In this document: piece after piece, positions 1 to 8,939 of the stretch
How positions within the stretch are numbered: position 1 is the first letter of the stretch
How the letters are laid out: each line of letters opens with the position of its first letter
NCBI GenBank assembly: GCA_030531385.1
Contig: JAUNNP010000004.1
Span: forward strand, 1 to 50,337
Reading direction: 5' to 3'
Source: Eubacteriales bacterium
Lineage (GTDB): Bacteria > Bacillota > Clostridia > Lachnospirales > Lachnospiraceae
Length of the DNA: 50,337 bases
The notes under the pieces: model-generated
Told to the model about the DNA's origin: nothing
What the model saw: the letters and a program-made list of their open reading frames with translations, nothing else
Database searches by the model: none
Translations under genes and position numbers: made by a program

Positions 1-36
1 GAGCTGCTGTTTCTCAGGATGAAGGATGAAAACTGA
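1..36 (+). CDS. 3' end of an upstream gene, possibly DNA polymerase III delta' subunit
   Basis: The window opens inside a reading frame that ends in ELLFLRMKDEN followed by TGA at 34-36. Only eleven residues are visible, so the product cannot be identified from sequence. In Bacillus and many Clostridia the gene directly before the PSP1/YaaT gene encodes the clamp-loader subunit delta' (holB), which makes that the best guess. The next gene starts 15 bases later with its own purine-rich ribosome binding site. Confidence 0.4.
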   Translation, partial: ELLFLRMKDEN

Positions 37-51
37 TAAAGGAAATAATAT

Positions 52-963
52 ATGGTAAAGGTAGTAGGGGTCAGGTTCAGACAGGCCGGAAAAATATATC
101 ATTTTGACAGTGGGGAGCTTAATTTAAAAAGGGGCGATGATGTAATAGTTGAGACCTCAAGAGGAATTGAGTTCGGTCAGGTCGTGACTGAAGGCGCTTG
201 TATTGATGAGGAAAAGGCTGCACAGCCGTTAAAAAGTGTTATAAGAGCCGCGACAGAAGAAGATAAAGAAAAATTAAAGGAAAACAGATTAAAGGAAAAG
301 GAAGCAATTGTAATCTGCAGACAGAAGATCAGAAATCATGGGCTCGAAATGAAGCTGATAGACTGCGAATATACCTTCGATAATTCCAAGATGCTGTTTT
401 ACTTTACAGCGGAGGGAAGAGTGGATTTCCGTGAACTTGTAAAGGATCTGGCATCAGTATTTCATACAAGGATAGAGTTAAGACAGGTAGGAGTCCGCGA
501 CGAAGCGGCGATCCTGGGAGGTATAGGCTCATGCGGAAGGCCGCTTTGCTGCAATACCTATCTTTCGGAATTTGTACCTGTTTCGATCAAGATGGCAAAG
601 GAGCAGAATCTGTCGCTTAATACATCTAAGATATCAGGTGTTTGCGGAAGGCTGATGTGCTGTCTTAAAAATGAGGAAGCCGTATATGAGGAGCTTAATA
701 AAAATCTTCCATCGAACGGAGACCATGTCATAACACCGGACGAGCTTAGAGGAACAGTATCCTCGGTAAATATACTCAGGCAGCTTGTTAAGGTCGTGGT
801 CGAGCTTCCGAATGAGGAAAAGGAAATCAGGGAATATCCTGCTTCAGAGCTTAAATTTAAGTCAAGAAGAAAGAATAAGACAGCTGAAAACGATAAGGAG
901 CTGAAGGCGCTCGCCGAGCTCGAGCAAAAAGATAAAAGGGAAAAATCCACTCTTGATGACTAA
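52..963 (+). CDS. yaaT: PSP1 domain protein, YaaT/RicT family
   Basis: A 303-residue protein of the PSP1 family. In Bacillus subtilis YaaT (RicT) works with YlbF and YmcA in a cytoplasmic complex that acts on RNase Y-dependent mRNA processing and on sporulation and competence phosphorelay timing. The family hallmarks are visible: two cysteine clusters of the form CGRPLCC (about residues 161-167) and CGRLMCC (about 198-204), thought to bind Fe-S clusters in RicT. The C-terminal 40 residues are Lys/Glu-rich and probably disordered. Start is ATG with AAAGGAAA upstream. It overlaps the next gene by 8 bases, implying one operon with the yabB- and rsmI-type genes, as in Bacillus. Confidence 0.9.
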   Translation: MVKVVGVRFRQAGKIYHFDSGELNLKRGDDVIVETSRGIEFGQVVTEGACIDEEKAAQPLKSVIRAATEEDKEKLKENRLKEKEAIVICRQKIRNHGLEMKLIDCEYTFDNSKMLFYFTAEGRVDFRELVKDLASVFHTRIELRQVGVRDEAAILGGIGSCGRPLCCNTYLSEFVPVSIKMAKEQNLSLNTSKISGVCGRLMCCLKNEEAVYEELNKNLPSNGDHVITPDELRGTVSSVNILRQLVKVVVELPNEEKEIREYPASELKFKSRRKNKTAENDKELKALAELEQKDKREKSTLDD

Positions 964-1765
964 ATACAAAAACCGGGTCGATTTAAAGCCCGGAGAACGA
1001 ATAGATGACCTGGAACGCAACGGGTACGGCATTATCCAGAATGACGGAGCTTTCTGTTTTGGAATGGATGCCGTACTTTTGAGTGGATTTGCAAAGGTAA
1101 AAAAGGGCGAGACCGCTGTGGACCTTGGCACAGGTACCGGGATCATCCCGATCCTTCTTGAGGCAAAGACAAAAGGGAAGCATTTCTATGGAATAGAACT
1201 GCAGGAGGACATTGCGGAAATGGCCGCAAGGTCGGTTATGCTTAACGGACTGCAGGAAAAGATAGAAATTCTTACCGGAGATATCAGGGTGCTGGCAGGC
1301 ACAGGGGATACTGAAGACGGCATTAAGACCGACGAAGAAATGCTGCGCGGGTTTTACAAAAACTATTCCGGAAGAATAGATGTCGTAACAAGCAATCCGC
1401 CGTATATGAAGGTGAGCCACGGACTGAAAAATCCGGATGACAAAAAGGCAATAGCCAGGCATGAAGTAAAATGCAGTCTGACCGATGTCTGCAGAGCTGC
1501 TTCAAGACTTTTAAAGAGCGGAGGAAGATTCTATATGGTCCACAGACCATTAAGACTTCCGGAGATCATTTCTGAAATGAAGGCGGTGAAGCTTGAGCCA
1601 AAGCGCATCAAGCCGGTCTATCCGTTTATAGATAAAGAAGCAAATATGATACTTATTGAGGCTGTCAAGGCGGGCGGACCTGAATGCAGGTTTGAAAAGC
1701 CGGTGATAGTTTATAAATCAGAAGGTGTTTATACAGACGAGATCTATGGTATTTACGGATACTGA
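956..1765 (+). CDS. tRNA1(Val) adenine-N6 methyltransferase-like protein (YabB/TrmN6 family)
   Basis: A SAM-dependent methyltransferase with the class I fold. Motif I is visible as DLGTGTGIIPILL near residue 58, and the catalytic NPPY motif of N6-adenine methyltransferases is present in TSNPPYMK near residue 145. The YabB/TrmN6 family modifies A37 of tRNA-Val, or another adenine, in the cytoplasm. The ATG at 956 was preferred over the TTG one codon upstream; both overlap the end of yaaT, so translational coupling is likely. Its position between yaaT and rsmI matches yabB in Bacillus subtilis. The exact substrate cannot be told from the sequence. Confidence 0.85.
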   Translation: MTKYKNRVDLKPGERIDDLERNGYGIIQNDGAFCFGMDAVLLSGFAKVKKGETAVDLGTGTGIIPILLEAKTKGKHFYGIELQEDIAEMAARSVMLNGLQEKIEILTGDIRVLAGTGDTEDGIKTDEEMLRGFYKNYSGRIDVVTSNPPYMKVSHGLKNPDDKKAIARHEVKCSLTDVCRAASRLLKSGGRFYMVHRPLRLPEIISEMKAVKLEPKRIKPVYPFIDKEANMILIEAVKAGGPECRFEKPVIVYKSEGVYTDEIYGIYGY

Positions 1766-1800
1766 CCGTGAAAAAAGGATAACGGGATCCATTTTTTGAT

Positions 1801-2655
1801 ATGAATAATGGCAAGGCCGGAAAATTGTATATTGTCGCCACACCGATAGGCAATCTGGGGGATATGACTATAAGAGCCGTAGAGGTGCTTAAAGGTGTGG
1901 ATCTTATAGCAGCTGAGGATACCAGAAATTCCATCAAACTGCTTAATCATTTTGAGATAAAAACACCGATGACCAGCTATCATGAGTTTAATCGCTTCGA
2001 TAAAGCAGATGAGCTGGTAAAAAAAATGCTTGAAGGCTGTAATGTGGCAATCATAACAGATGCCGGGACTCCGTGTATTTCGGATCCGGGAGAGGTACTT
2101 GTGCAAAAGTGTTATGAAGCCGGTATAGAGGTCACTTCACTTCCGGGGCCATCGGCTGTTATTACCGCGCTTACACTAAGCGGATTTTCTGTGAGAAGGT
2201 TTGTTTTTGAGGGTTTTCTGCCTCCAAAAGCAAAGCACAGGGAAAGGCAGGAAGCCCTTCTGCGAATCAAGGACGAGACAGGGACCATAGTGCTTTATGA
2301 AGCCCCGCATCATCTGAAAAGTTGCTTAAAGGACCTGAAAAATACGCTTGGAGCGGACAGGCAAATAGCTCTTTGCCGTGAACTTACCAATAAATATGAG
2401 GAGATCACTAGGACCACTATCGGTGAGGCCGAAGACATGGAAACCCGGGGTGAATATGTGCTGGTGATAGAGGGCAAAGACAAAAATAGGCTCAGGGAAG
2501 AAAAACAGTCAGCATTTGAAGAAATGACTCTTAATGAGCATATGCAGATATATCTTGACAAGGGGATGGACCGTAAAGAGGCGATGAAGGCTGTGGCAGC
2601 GGACCGCGGACTGTCAAAAAGAGATGTATACAATATGCTCGTATCAGAGGAATGA
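1801..2655 (+). CDS. rsmI: 16S rRNA (cytidine-1402-2'-O)-methyltransferase RsmI
   Basis: A 284-residue tetrapyrrole-methylase-fold protein. RsmI methylates the ribose of C1402 in the decoding centre of 16S rRNA. Signatures seen are the N-terminal VATPIGNLGDMTIRAV, the AEDTR segment, and DAGTPCISDPG followed by LPGPSAV, which form the SAM-binding site. Length is normal for the family. The start ATG lies 35 bases after the preceding gene without a strong Shine-Dalgarno. The order yaaT-yabB-rsmI is conserved in Firmicutes. The gene is followed by an intergenic stretch with a new promoter, so it probably ends the first operon. Confidence 0.93.
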   Translation: MNNGKAGKLYIVATPIGNLGDMTIRAVEVLKGVDLIAAEDTRNSIKLLNHFEIKTPMTSYHEFNRFDKADELVKKMLEGCNVAIITDAGTPCISDPGEVLVQKCYEAGIEVTSLPGPSAVITALTLSGFSVRRFVFEGFLPPKAKHRERQEALLRIKDETGTIVLYEAPHHLKSCLKDLKNTLGADRQIALCRELTNKYEEITRTTIGEAEDMETRGEYVLVIEGKDKNRLREEKQSAFEEMTLNEHMQIYLDKGMDRKEAMKAVAADRGLSKRDVYNMLVSEE

Positions 2656-2718
2656 TCATTTTTTGCCCCTTGTATCATTAAATTTTAATCATTATTTAAT
2701 GTTTTACTTAAGAAGATT

Positions 2719-2727
2719 TGATATAAT
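2719..2727 (+). promoter_or_regulatory. Extended -10 promoter for the GerMN lipoprotein gene
   Basis: TGATATAAT is a perfect extended -10 element (TGN-TATAAT) 75 bases before the TTG start at 2802. No good -35 box is seen at 17 bases. The 146-base gap between rsmI and the lipoprotein gene is AT-rich and otherwise holds nothing recognised. Confidence 0.55.
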
Positions 2728-2801
2728 ACAACAACGTGTAAAATAATATATTGTCATATTAATGACTTAAGAAATAATACAGTTCAGGAGGAACTAAAGC
2801 T

Positions 2802-3425
2802 TTGAAGAAATTACTGATCAATATTTTGCTGCTGGGAACAGCTGTAGTTATGCTTACAGGATGTAAGCCATCTAATCTTAAGAATGACGAGACCATGTTC
2901 ATACCGGAGGGAGCCATGATAGCCTCAGAGCCTGAGACGACCTGGAAGATCCCGGAGACCAGCAAGTATGTTATTCCGGAAAATGCTGAGACAGGTGAGT
3001 TCGGAGGCCCGGGTGCAATGGAGACAACGGCGGTAGATTATTCCATGTATCCGGAAGGAAAGAGACCGGTAGCCGCTACGCCTGAGGATGAAAACACAAC
3101 ACTTGTTATCCTTTACCGTCAGAATGACCTTGGACTTATGCAGGACTTTGATGCCGTAGAGGTATGTGATGCGGAAAGTCTTATCGGCGCGCTTCAGAGA
3201 AACGGCGCGTTCAAGGAGGGCACAGAGGTAGTTGACTTTACCGTCGGCGAGGATATGGTCGGAGACCTTACTTTAAGCGCGCTCAACATTTACAGCACAC
3301 GTGATAGGAATGTTGTTGTTGCAGGTATAGCAAATACTTTTATTGACAATCTTCAGCTTAAGAGCATCAACATTACTATCGGTGACGAGGACCTTGGCAA
3401 TTTTGAATTTACCACAGAGTATTAA
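2802..3425 (+). CDS. GerMN-domain lipoprotein
   Basis: A 207-residue predicted lipoprotein. A short positively charged start, a hydrophobic stretch and the lipobox LTGC put the lipidated Cys at about residue 21. Residues 30-85 are low-complexity and probably a flexible tether. Residues 95-205 resemble the GerMN domain found in the Bacillus spore germination protein GerM and in LpqB-type proteins: a Leu/Ile/Val-rich beta-alpha pattern with hydrophobic pairs around ILYRQN, IGALQRNGAFKEGTEVVDF and a late KSINITIGD strand. Such proteins sit on the outer face of the membrane. The start is TTG, chosen because CAGGAGGA lies at 2786-2793 and the signal peptide starts there. The GerMN call is by pattern and moderately sure. 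Confidence 0.7.
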   Translation: MKKLLINILLLGTAVVMLTGCKPSNLKNDETMFIPEGAMIASEPETTWKIPETSKYVIPENAETGEFGGPGAMETTAVDYSMYPEGKRPVAATPEDENTTLVILYRQNDLGLMQDFDAVEVCDAESLIGALQRNGAFKEGTEVVDFTVGEDMVGDLTLSALNIYSTRDRNVVVAGIANTFIDNLQLKSINITIGDEDLGNFEFTTEY

Positions 3426-3446
3426 TTAATTCCGGAGAATACTTAA

Positions 3447-5525
3447 ATGAGAAAGACTGCTGAAAATAAACCATACTATATCACTACCGCTATTGCTTAT
3501 ACATCGGGAAAGCCGCATATCGGAAATACCTATGAGATCGTTCTTGCGGATGCCATCGCACGTTATAAAAGAGAGCAGGGCTATGATGTAAGATTCATGA
3601 CCGGAACCGATGAGCACGGTCAGAAGATCGAAGAGAAGGCCGGGGCTGCAGGCGTAACGCCCAAGGAATTTGTTGACGGTGTTTCGACCCAGATCAGAAC
3701 TATCTGGGATCTTATGAATACCTCTTATGACAAGTTCATCCGCACTACCGATACCTACCATGAAAAGCAGGTTCAGGCGATGTTTAAAAAGATGTACGAG
3801 CAGGGTGATATCTATAAGGGATATTATGAGGGCTGGTACTGCACTCCGTGCGAGTCTTTCTGGACAGATTCACAGCTTAAGGACGGAAATTGTCCTGACT
3901 GCGGAAGACCTGTGGCAAAGGCTAAGGAAGAAGCATATTTCTTTAAGATGAGCAAATATGCAAACAGACTTATAGATCATATAAATACACATCCTGAGTT
4001 TATTCAGCCTGTCTCAAGAAAAAATGAGATGATGAATAACTTCCTGCTTCCGGGACTTCAGGATCTCTGCGTTTCAAGAACCTCATTTAAGTGGGGCATC
4101 CCGGTAGATTTCGATCCAAACCATGTAACATATGTATGGCTTGACGCGCTTTCAAACTATATTACCGGACTTGGCTATGACCTTGCGGGACTTGGAGCCG
4201 ATGCGGCTTCCGGCTTTGCAAATGGCAGATGTGGTGACGGAGAGCCTACAGAAGAAGGAAAGCAGACCTTTAATAAGTACTGGCCGGCAGACCTTCATCT
4301 TATCGGTAAGGACATCATCCGCTTCCATACGATCTACTGGCCGATCTTCCTTATGGCTCTTGATCTCCCGCTTCCAAAGCAGGTATTCGGACATCCGTGG
4401 CTCCTGATGGCAGACGGCAAGATGAGTAAGTCAAAGGGAAATGTTCTCTATGCCGACACTCTGGTAGATGTGTTCGGTGTTGATGCCGTAAGATATTTCG
4501 TGCTTCATGAGATGCCTTTTGAGAATGACGGAAGCATCAGCTGGGAGCTTATGCTTGAGCGCTTTAACTCAGACCTTGCGAACATTCTCGGAAACCTTGT
4601 TTCAAGAACGATCTCCATGACCAATAAGTATTTCGGCGGTATCGTTGAGAATAATGACGCGTTTGAGGAGATCGATGATGATCTTATCGATACCATCCTT
4701 GACTCAGTACAGGCTGTTGACGACAAGATGAACGAGCACCGCGTTGCCGATGCTATCACTGCGATCTTCAACATTTTCAGAAGATGCAACAAATATATCG
4801 ATGAGACCATGCCATGGGCACTTGCAAAGGACGAGAGCAGACAGGACAGACTTAAGACAGTTCTTTACAACCTGACCGAGGGCATTACAATTGGCGCTTC
4901 ACTTCTCATGAGCTTTATGCCTGAAACCGCAGAGGCTGTTTTAAAGGAGCTCGGCACAGAAAAGAGAGCCTATGAGGATATGGATACCTTCGGGCTTTAT
5001 CCGAACGGCAATAAGGTCATCGAAAAGCCTGTCATTCTCTTTGCGAGAATGGATCAGGACACCCTTTATGAGAAGGCTGGCCTTAATAAGACTGAAGAGG
5101 AGCCTGAGGCAAATGCTGATGCCGGCAAGGCTGAGGCAGACGGCGGGGCAGCAGACGGTGCTTCGGAAGCTCCTGCCCCGCACAAGCCGAATATCACTTA
5201 TGATGATTTCGCAAAGCTTGAGCTCAGGGTCGGCGAGATCATTGCCTGCGAGGAGGTTCCGAAGTCAAAGAAGCTCCTCAAGGAGACTATTAAGTTCGGC
5301 AGCGAGGTCCGCACCATCCTTTCGGGTATCAAGAAGTGGTATAAGCCTGAGGAGATGGTCGGCAAGAAGGTCATGGTCGTATGCAATCTTGAGCCGAGAA
5401 AAATTGCAGGCGAGATGTCACAGGGCATGATAGTGGCTGCAGAAAGCCCGGACGGCGAAATGATCGCTCTTATGACACCGGATCCTTCAAAGGGTGATAT
5501 GCCTTCAGGCAGTGAGATCTGCTGA
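3447..5525 (+). CDS. metG: Methionyl-tRNA synthetase with C-terminal tRNA-binding domain
   Basis: Charges tRNA-Met with methionine in the cytoplasm. The class I HIGH motif appears as PHIGN (residues 23-27) and the KMSKS loop as KMSKS at about 325-329. A four-Cys zinc knuckle CTPC...CPDC lies at about 132-152. An Ala/Glu/Asp-rich linker (about 555-580) leads to a C-terminal EMAP-type OB-fold (about 590-692, LELRVGEI, KVMVVCNLEPRK), which in this family supports dimerisation and tRNA binding. Length 692 is normal for the long form. It follows the lipoprotein gene by 21 bases and probably shares its transcript. Position next to rsmI and tatD parallels metS in Bacillus. Confidence 0.97.
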   Translation: MRKTAENKPYYITTAIAYTSGKPHIGNTYEIVLADAIARYKREQGYDVRFMTGTDEHGQKIEEKAGAAGVTPKEFVDGVSTQIRTIWDLMNTSYDKFIRTTDTYHEKQVQAMFKKMYEQGDIYKGYYEGWYCTPCESFWTDSQLKDGNCPDCGRPVAKAKEEAYFFKMSKYANRLIDHINTHPEFIQPVSRKNEMMNNFLLPGLQDLCVSRTSFKWGIPVDFDPNHVTYVWLDALSNYITGLGYDLAGLGADAASGFANGRCGDGEPTEEGKQTFNKYWPADLHLIGKDIIRFHTIYWPIFLMALDLPLPKQVFGHPWLLMADGKMSKSKGNVLYADTLVDVFGVDAVRYFVLHEMPFENDGSISWELMLERFNSDLANILGNLVSRTISMTNKYFGGIVENNDAFEEIDDDLIDTILDSVQAVDDKMNEHRVADAITAIFNIFRRCNKYIDETMPWALAKDESRQDRLKTVLYNLTEGITIGASLLMSFMPETAEAVLKELGTEKRAYEDMDTFGLYPNGNKVIEKPVILFARMDQDTLYEKAGLNKTEEEPEANADAGKAEADGGAADGASEAPAPHKPNITYDDFAKLELRVGEIIACEEVPKSKKLLKETIKFGSEVRTILSGIKKWYKPEEMVGKKVMVVCNLEPRKIAGEMSQGMIVAAESPDGEMIALMTPDPSKGDMPSGSEIC

Positions 5526-5546
5526 TAATTTTTTTTAGGTTCATCT

Positions 5547-6326
5547 ATGGCAGCAGCAAAAGCAATAAAGCTGAAATTTAATAAGCGGCGTTTAGCCGGG
5601 TTTACAGGCAATCAGTTAAAAATGATTGCCTTTATACTTATGCTCTGTGATCACATAGGCTTTATGCTGATCGAAAACGGAGTTCTTTACGGGCAGAATC
5701 CTATTTACTGGAATCAGGCTCTGGCTACACCGGCAGGACAAAGATGGTATCTCGCCGCCAGGATACTCAGATTCCTTGGCAGAATGTCATATCCGTTATT
5801 TGCATTTTTGGCGGTAGAGGGCTTTTCGCATACCAGAAATGCAAGAAAATATATATTAAGGCTGGCTTTTTTTGCTGCGATAAGTGAGGTACCGTTTGAT
5901 CTGGCTATAAAGGGCGTCGTATGGTTCCCGGACTATCAGAACACAATGGTAACGATCCTGCTTGGAGTGCTGTCCATGTACTTTATGGATAAGATAAAAA
6001 AGAAACACGTCTTTTTCCAGATGATAATTGCCGCAGTATTTTGCGGCGCCGCATATATATGCAAATGTGACTATGGCGCGGTCGGAGTGGCAATGATCGC
6101 CGTAATGTATATTTTCAGATATGACCGCAACCTGCAGATGATCTCGGGAGCAGTTATCGCGGCGGCAGAGAGCTATACCTACTGCGGCGTGGCGGCACTT
6201 TCATTTGCGTTTGTCAGATTTTATAACGGAAGACGCGGTGATTTCCCAATGAAATATTTCTTTTATGTCGCATACCCGGTGCATTTGGCACTTTTCTTTG
6301 CGATGGTTTATTTTGGAAACCGGTAG
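5547..6326 (+). CDS. TraX family integral membrane protein
   Basis: A 259-residue membrane protein with about seven hydrophobic segments. It matches the TraX family, named after the F-plasmid pilin acetyltransferase but widespread in Clostridia with unknown substrate. Typical features are the start of the first membrane helix with TGNQLKMIAFILMLCDHIG, the conserved RILRFLGRMSYPLFAFLAVEG segment, and the late YVAYPVHLALFF segment. The charged residues in helix 1 (Lys, Asp, His) are usual for membrane acyltransferase-like families. It sits 21 bases after metG and 11 before tatD, so it is in the same operon. A chromosomal housekeeping setting argues against a conjugation role. Confidence 0.8.
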   Translation: MAAAKAIKLKFNKRRLAGFTGNQLKMIAFILMLCDHIGFMLIENGVLYGQNPIYWNQALATPAGQRWYLAARILRFLGRMSYPLFAFLAVEGFSHTRNARKYILRLAFFAAISEVPFDLAIKGVVWFPDYQNTMVTILLGVLSMYFMDKIKKKHVFFQMIIAAVFCGAAYICKCDYGAVGVAMIAVMYIFRYDRNLQMISGAVIAAAESYTYCGVAALSFAFVRFYNGRRGDFPMKYFFYVAYPVHLALFFAMVYFGNR

Positions 6327-6337
6327 GGAGAAAACTA

Positions 6338-7153
6338 TTGATTTTTGACACACATACACATTATGACGATGAGGCTTATGACAATGACCGTGAGGAGCTC
6401 ATAGCTTCACTTCCGGAAAACGGAGTCGGACTTATCTGCAATATCGGAGCAAGCATGCAGGGCTCACGGGATTCCATTTCCCTAAGCGGGCGTTTTCCGT
6501 ATGTATATGCCGCTGTCGGCGTTCACCCGGATGAGGTCGCTGAGCTTGATGAGTCAGCATTTGCCGAGCTTAAGGCACTTGCCGGGCACGAAAAGGCCGT
6601 GGCTATAGGCGAGATCGGTCTTGATTATCACGGATATGATATTTATGATGACAAGCCGGACAAGGAGACTCAGCAGTACTGGTTTAAAAGGCAGCTTGAG
6701 CTTGCGATAGAGCTTGATATGCCTGTGGTCATTCATTCCAGAAATGCTGCAGCCGATACGCTTGAGATGATGGTCTGGGCACATGAAAACGGACTGAAAT
6801 GCGCGGATATTCACTGCTACTCTTATAGTAAGGAGCAGGCGATGCAGTATCTTGATATGGGATTTTATCTGGGAATAGGCGGAGTGCTGACCTATGAGGG
6901 GCAGAAAAAGCTGACAAAAACCGTAGAGACCATGCCTGTAGAACGCATCCTCCTTGAGACAGACTGCCCATATCTTACACCGGCTCCCGTCAGAAAGACT
7001 ATAGAAAAGTCTGCGCGCAATTCCTCGGTTTACCTTACCTATGTAAGAGACCGTATTGCAGAGCTGAAGGGCGTTGCGCCGGATGTGGTCGAGCGCGTCA
7101 CATATGAAAATGCCTGCAGATTTTATGGCATTGACAAAACTGCGGCCGTTTAA
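6338..7153 (+). CDS. tatD: TatD family metal-dependent hydrolase
   Basis: A TIM-barrel metallohydrolase of the TatD DNase family; members show 3'-5' exonuclease or DNase activity. Metal ligands are visible: DTHTHYD at the N-terminus, EIGLDYH near residue 95 (Glu ligand), IHSRNA near 132 and IHCYSYS near 160 (His ligands), and ETDCPYLTP near 208 (Asp ligand). The start is TTG at 6338, decided by GGGAG just upstream and by the family N-terminus beginning with the HxH strand. It is followed directly by the SRP RNA and rsmA. In Bacillus the homologue yabD likewise lies between metS and rsmA. Confidence 0.93.
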   Translation: MIFDTHTHYDDEAYDNDREELIASLPENGVGLICNIGASMQGSRDSISLSGRFPYVYAAVGVHPDEVAELDESAFAELKALAGHEKAVAIGEIGLDYHGYDIYDDKPDKETQQYWFKRQLELAIELDMPVVIHSRNAAADTLEMMVWAHENGLKCADIHCYSYSKEQAMQYLDMGFYLGIGGVLTYEGQKKLTKTVETMPVERILLETDCPYLTPAPVRKTIEKSARNSSVYLTYVRDRIAELKGVAPDVVERVTYENACRFYGIDKTAAV

Positions 7154-7166
7154 TATACTAATGCAC

Positions 7167-7270
7167 AGCATCGGGGTCTCATGCGATGGGAATCTGTGAA
7201 CCGTGTCAGGGTAGGAATACAGCAGCACTAAGCAGACACTCTCATGTGCCATGAACCGCCCCGATGCTTT
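7167..7270 (+). ncRNA. ffs: Signal recognition particle RNA (small bacterial type)
   Basis: A compact SRP RNA of about 100 nt. The termini pair perfectly: AGCATCGGGG at 7167-7176 with CCCCGATGCT at 7259-7268, followed by a T-rich tail that can end transcription. The apical part holds the conserved domain IV signature: GTGTCAGG, GGTAGGAATACAGCAGCACTA in two pieces around 7204-7230, and AAGCAGACAC, which form the symmetric and asymmetric loops bound by Ffh. The RNA directs membrane-protein ribosomes to FtsY. It lies in the 110-base gap between tatD and rsmA and overlaps the start of the longest rsmA reading frame, which therefore cannot be the true start. Confidence 0.92.
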
Positions 7271-7287
7271 TTGTTTTTAGGAGAAAT

Positions 7288-8145
7288 ATGCACGATCTTA
7301 TTGAAGCTCAAAACACTATACAGTTTTTAAAGGAGCATGGCATAAGCGCAAAAAAACGCTATGGCCAGAATTTCCTTATAGACCGCCGTGTACTCGAGCG
7401 GATCATTGAAGGCGCTGATATTTCTGAGAATGATGTGGTGCTGGAGATAGGCCCCGGAATAGGTACGCTTACCCAGGCACTCTGCAAATCGGCGGGAAGA
7501 GTAATAGCGGTCGAGATAGACAGGGATATGATACCTCTTTTAGAGGAGAATCTTGCGGACTTCGACAACTACGAGATCATAAATGATGATGTTCTGAGGG
7601 TCGATCTTGAGGCAGTGCTTAAGGAACGCGGTCTTGAGGGGAGACCCATAAAGGTCGCAGCAAACCTTCCGTACTATATTACGACGCCTATCATCATGCA
7701 GCTTCTTGAAAGCGGCATACCGGCTAAGTCTATTACTGTAATGGTTCAAAAGGAGGTCGCCGACAGAATGCAGGCACTTCCGGGTACCTCTGATTATGGC
7801 GCGCTTTCGCTTGCGGTGCAGTTTTATGCGGAGGCCAAAATAACAGCCAAGGTGCCGCCAAACTCATTTATTCCGCGTCCCGGCGTTGACTCTGCGGTAA
7901 TAACATTAAACTGCTACAGCGAGCCGCCGGTAAGCGTAAAGGATGAAAAGCACATGTTCCGCCTTATAAAGGCAGCATTTGCGCAGCGCCGTAAGACTCT
8001 TGCAAATGCGCTTAAAAATGACAGCTCCCTTGGCCTTACCAGAGAGAAGGTCGAGGCAGCACTTGATAGTCTCGGTCTTGCCGCGGATATCCGCGGCGAG
8101 CGACTTTCCCTGGCTCAATTTGCGCAGTTAAGTGATATTTTATGA
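7288..8145 (+). CDS. rsmA: 16S rRNA dimethyladenosine transferase RsmA/KsgA
   Basis: Dimethylates A1518 and A1519 in helix 45 of 16S rRNA late in 30S assembly. Motifs seen: NFLIDRRVLERI, SAM-binding EIGPGIGTLT, the acidic end of strand 2 (VEIDRDM), the catalytic NLPYYITTPI, and the C-terminal AFAQRRKTLANAL typical of the family. The start at 7288 (MHDLIEAQNT) was chosen because AGGAGA lies 4 bases upstream; the frame is open to 7264, but that lies inside the terminal stem of the SRP RNA. The stop overlaps the next start by 4 bases (ATGA). Confidence 0.95.
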   Translation: MHDLIEAQNTIQFLKEHGISAKKRYGQNFLIDRRVLERIIEGADISENDVVLEIGPGIGTLTQALCKSAGRVIAVEIDRDMIPLLEENLADFDNYEIINDDVLRVDLEAVLKERGLEGRPIKVAANLPYYITTPIIMQLLESGIPAKSITVMVQKEVADRMQALPGTSDYGALSLAVQFYAEAKITAKVPPNSFIPRPGVDSAVITLNCYSEPPVSVKDEKHMFRLIKAAFAQRRKTLANALKNDSSLGLTREKVEAALDSLGLAADIRGERLSLAQFAQLSDIL

Positions 8146-8939
8146 AAATATATAAGATAACCGAAACAGCTGAATATCCGGGACACAGAGCCTGCAGGGT
8201 AACTACTGCCGGCTGCAATTTTCGCTGCCCGCTCTGTACCCATCACGAGCTTTTGGAAGAGCCTGATAGACAATATTTCACAGCAGTGGACTTCTACAGC
8301 TTTATCGAAGCTGTCCCCGGAAAGTACAACGGCGTAGTTATAGATGGCGGAGAGCCGATGCTGCAGCAGGAGCTTCCTGATTTTCTAAGACACCTTAAGG
8401 GATATTACGGACTGGATATAATGGTTTATACAAACGGCAGCAATTATAAGATGCTGGATGAGCTTTTGTGTGAAGGCCTTGTGGACAGGATCGTCATAAG
8501 TATCAAGACCGGAAGATCGGGATATGAAAGGCACACAGGCACCAAATTTGATGAGGAGATCCTGGAAAACCTGAAAAAAACAGCGGTATTTCTTACCAAT
8601 AGCTATATAAATCTGCCGTATGAGTTCACTGTCACCGCCGCAGGGGGCCTTTATACAAATGAAGATATGGCTGAGATAGGTGAAATGATCAAGGGAGCAA
8701 AGTGCTTTAAAATAAAAAATTTCAACAAAAAGAACAATATTTTGTTGAAAAATAGCGAATTTTACAAACTTTCAGAAATAGAATTGTCAAAATTTAAAGA
8801 AATTGTGGAAAATTTGTTGATAAAGTGGAAATCTCTTGACATTTCCGGAAATTCAATAAACCTCGCACTTGTTGTATTTAATTTAGTATCTGACATAAAA
8901 ACAATATCAGATATCAAAACAGCATCAGACATCAGATGA
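8142..8939 (+). CDS. Radical SAM protein related to anaerobic ribonucleotide reductase activases
   Basis: A 265-residue radical SAM enzyme. The [4Fe-4S] motif CNFRCPLC (CxxxCxxC) lies at about residues 25-32, and GGEP follows at about 70. The layout (short N-terminal strand, cluster, GG-E-P, YTNGSN) resembles the NrdG2-type activating protein family, but no nrdD gene is nearby, so the target is unknown. The last 70 residues are odd: strongly AT-rich DNA, Lys/Asn/Ile-rich protein, and an ending made of an imperfect six-residue repeat (SDIKTI, SDIKTA, SDIR). It is coupled to rsmA by a 4-base overlap and runs convergently into tadA with a 15-base tail-to-tail overlap. Confidence 0.75.
   Translation: MKIYKITETAEYPGHRACRVTTAGCNFRCPLCTHHELLEEPDRQYFTAVDFYSFIEAVPGKYNGVVIDGGEPMLQQELPDFLRHLKGYYGLDIMVYTNGSNYKMLDELLCEGLVDRIVISIKTGRSGYERHTGTKFDEEILENLKKTAVFLTNSYINLPYEFTVTAAGGLYTNEDMAEIGEMIKGAKCFKIKNFNKKNNILLKNSEFYKLSEIELSKFKEIVENLLIKWKSLDISGNSINLALVVFNLVSDIKTISDIKTASDIR

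Noticed and set aside
6554-7252. Minus-strand frame of 232 codons opposite tatD and the SRP RNA
   Set aside because: It covers conserved tatD codons and the SRP RNA, and its translation has no family features.
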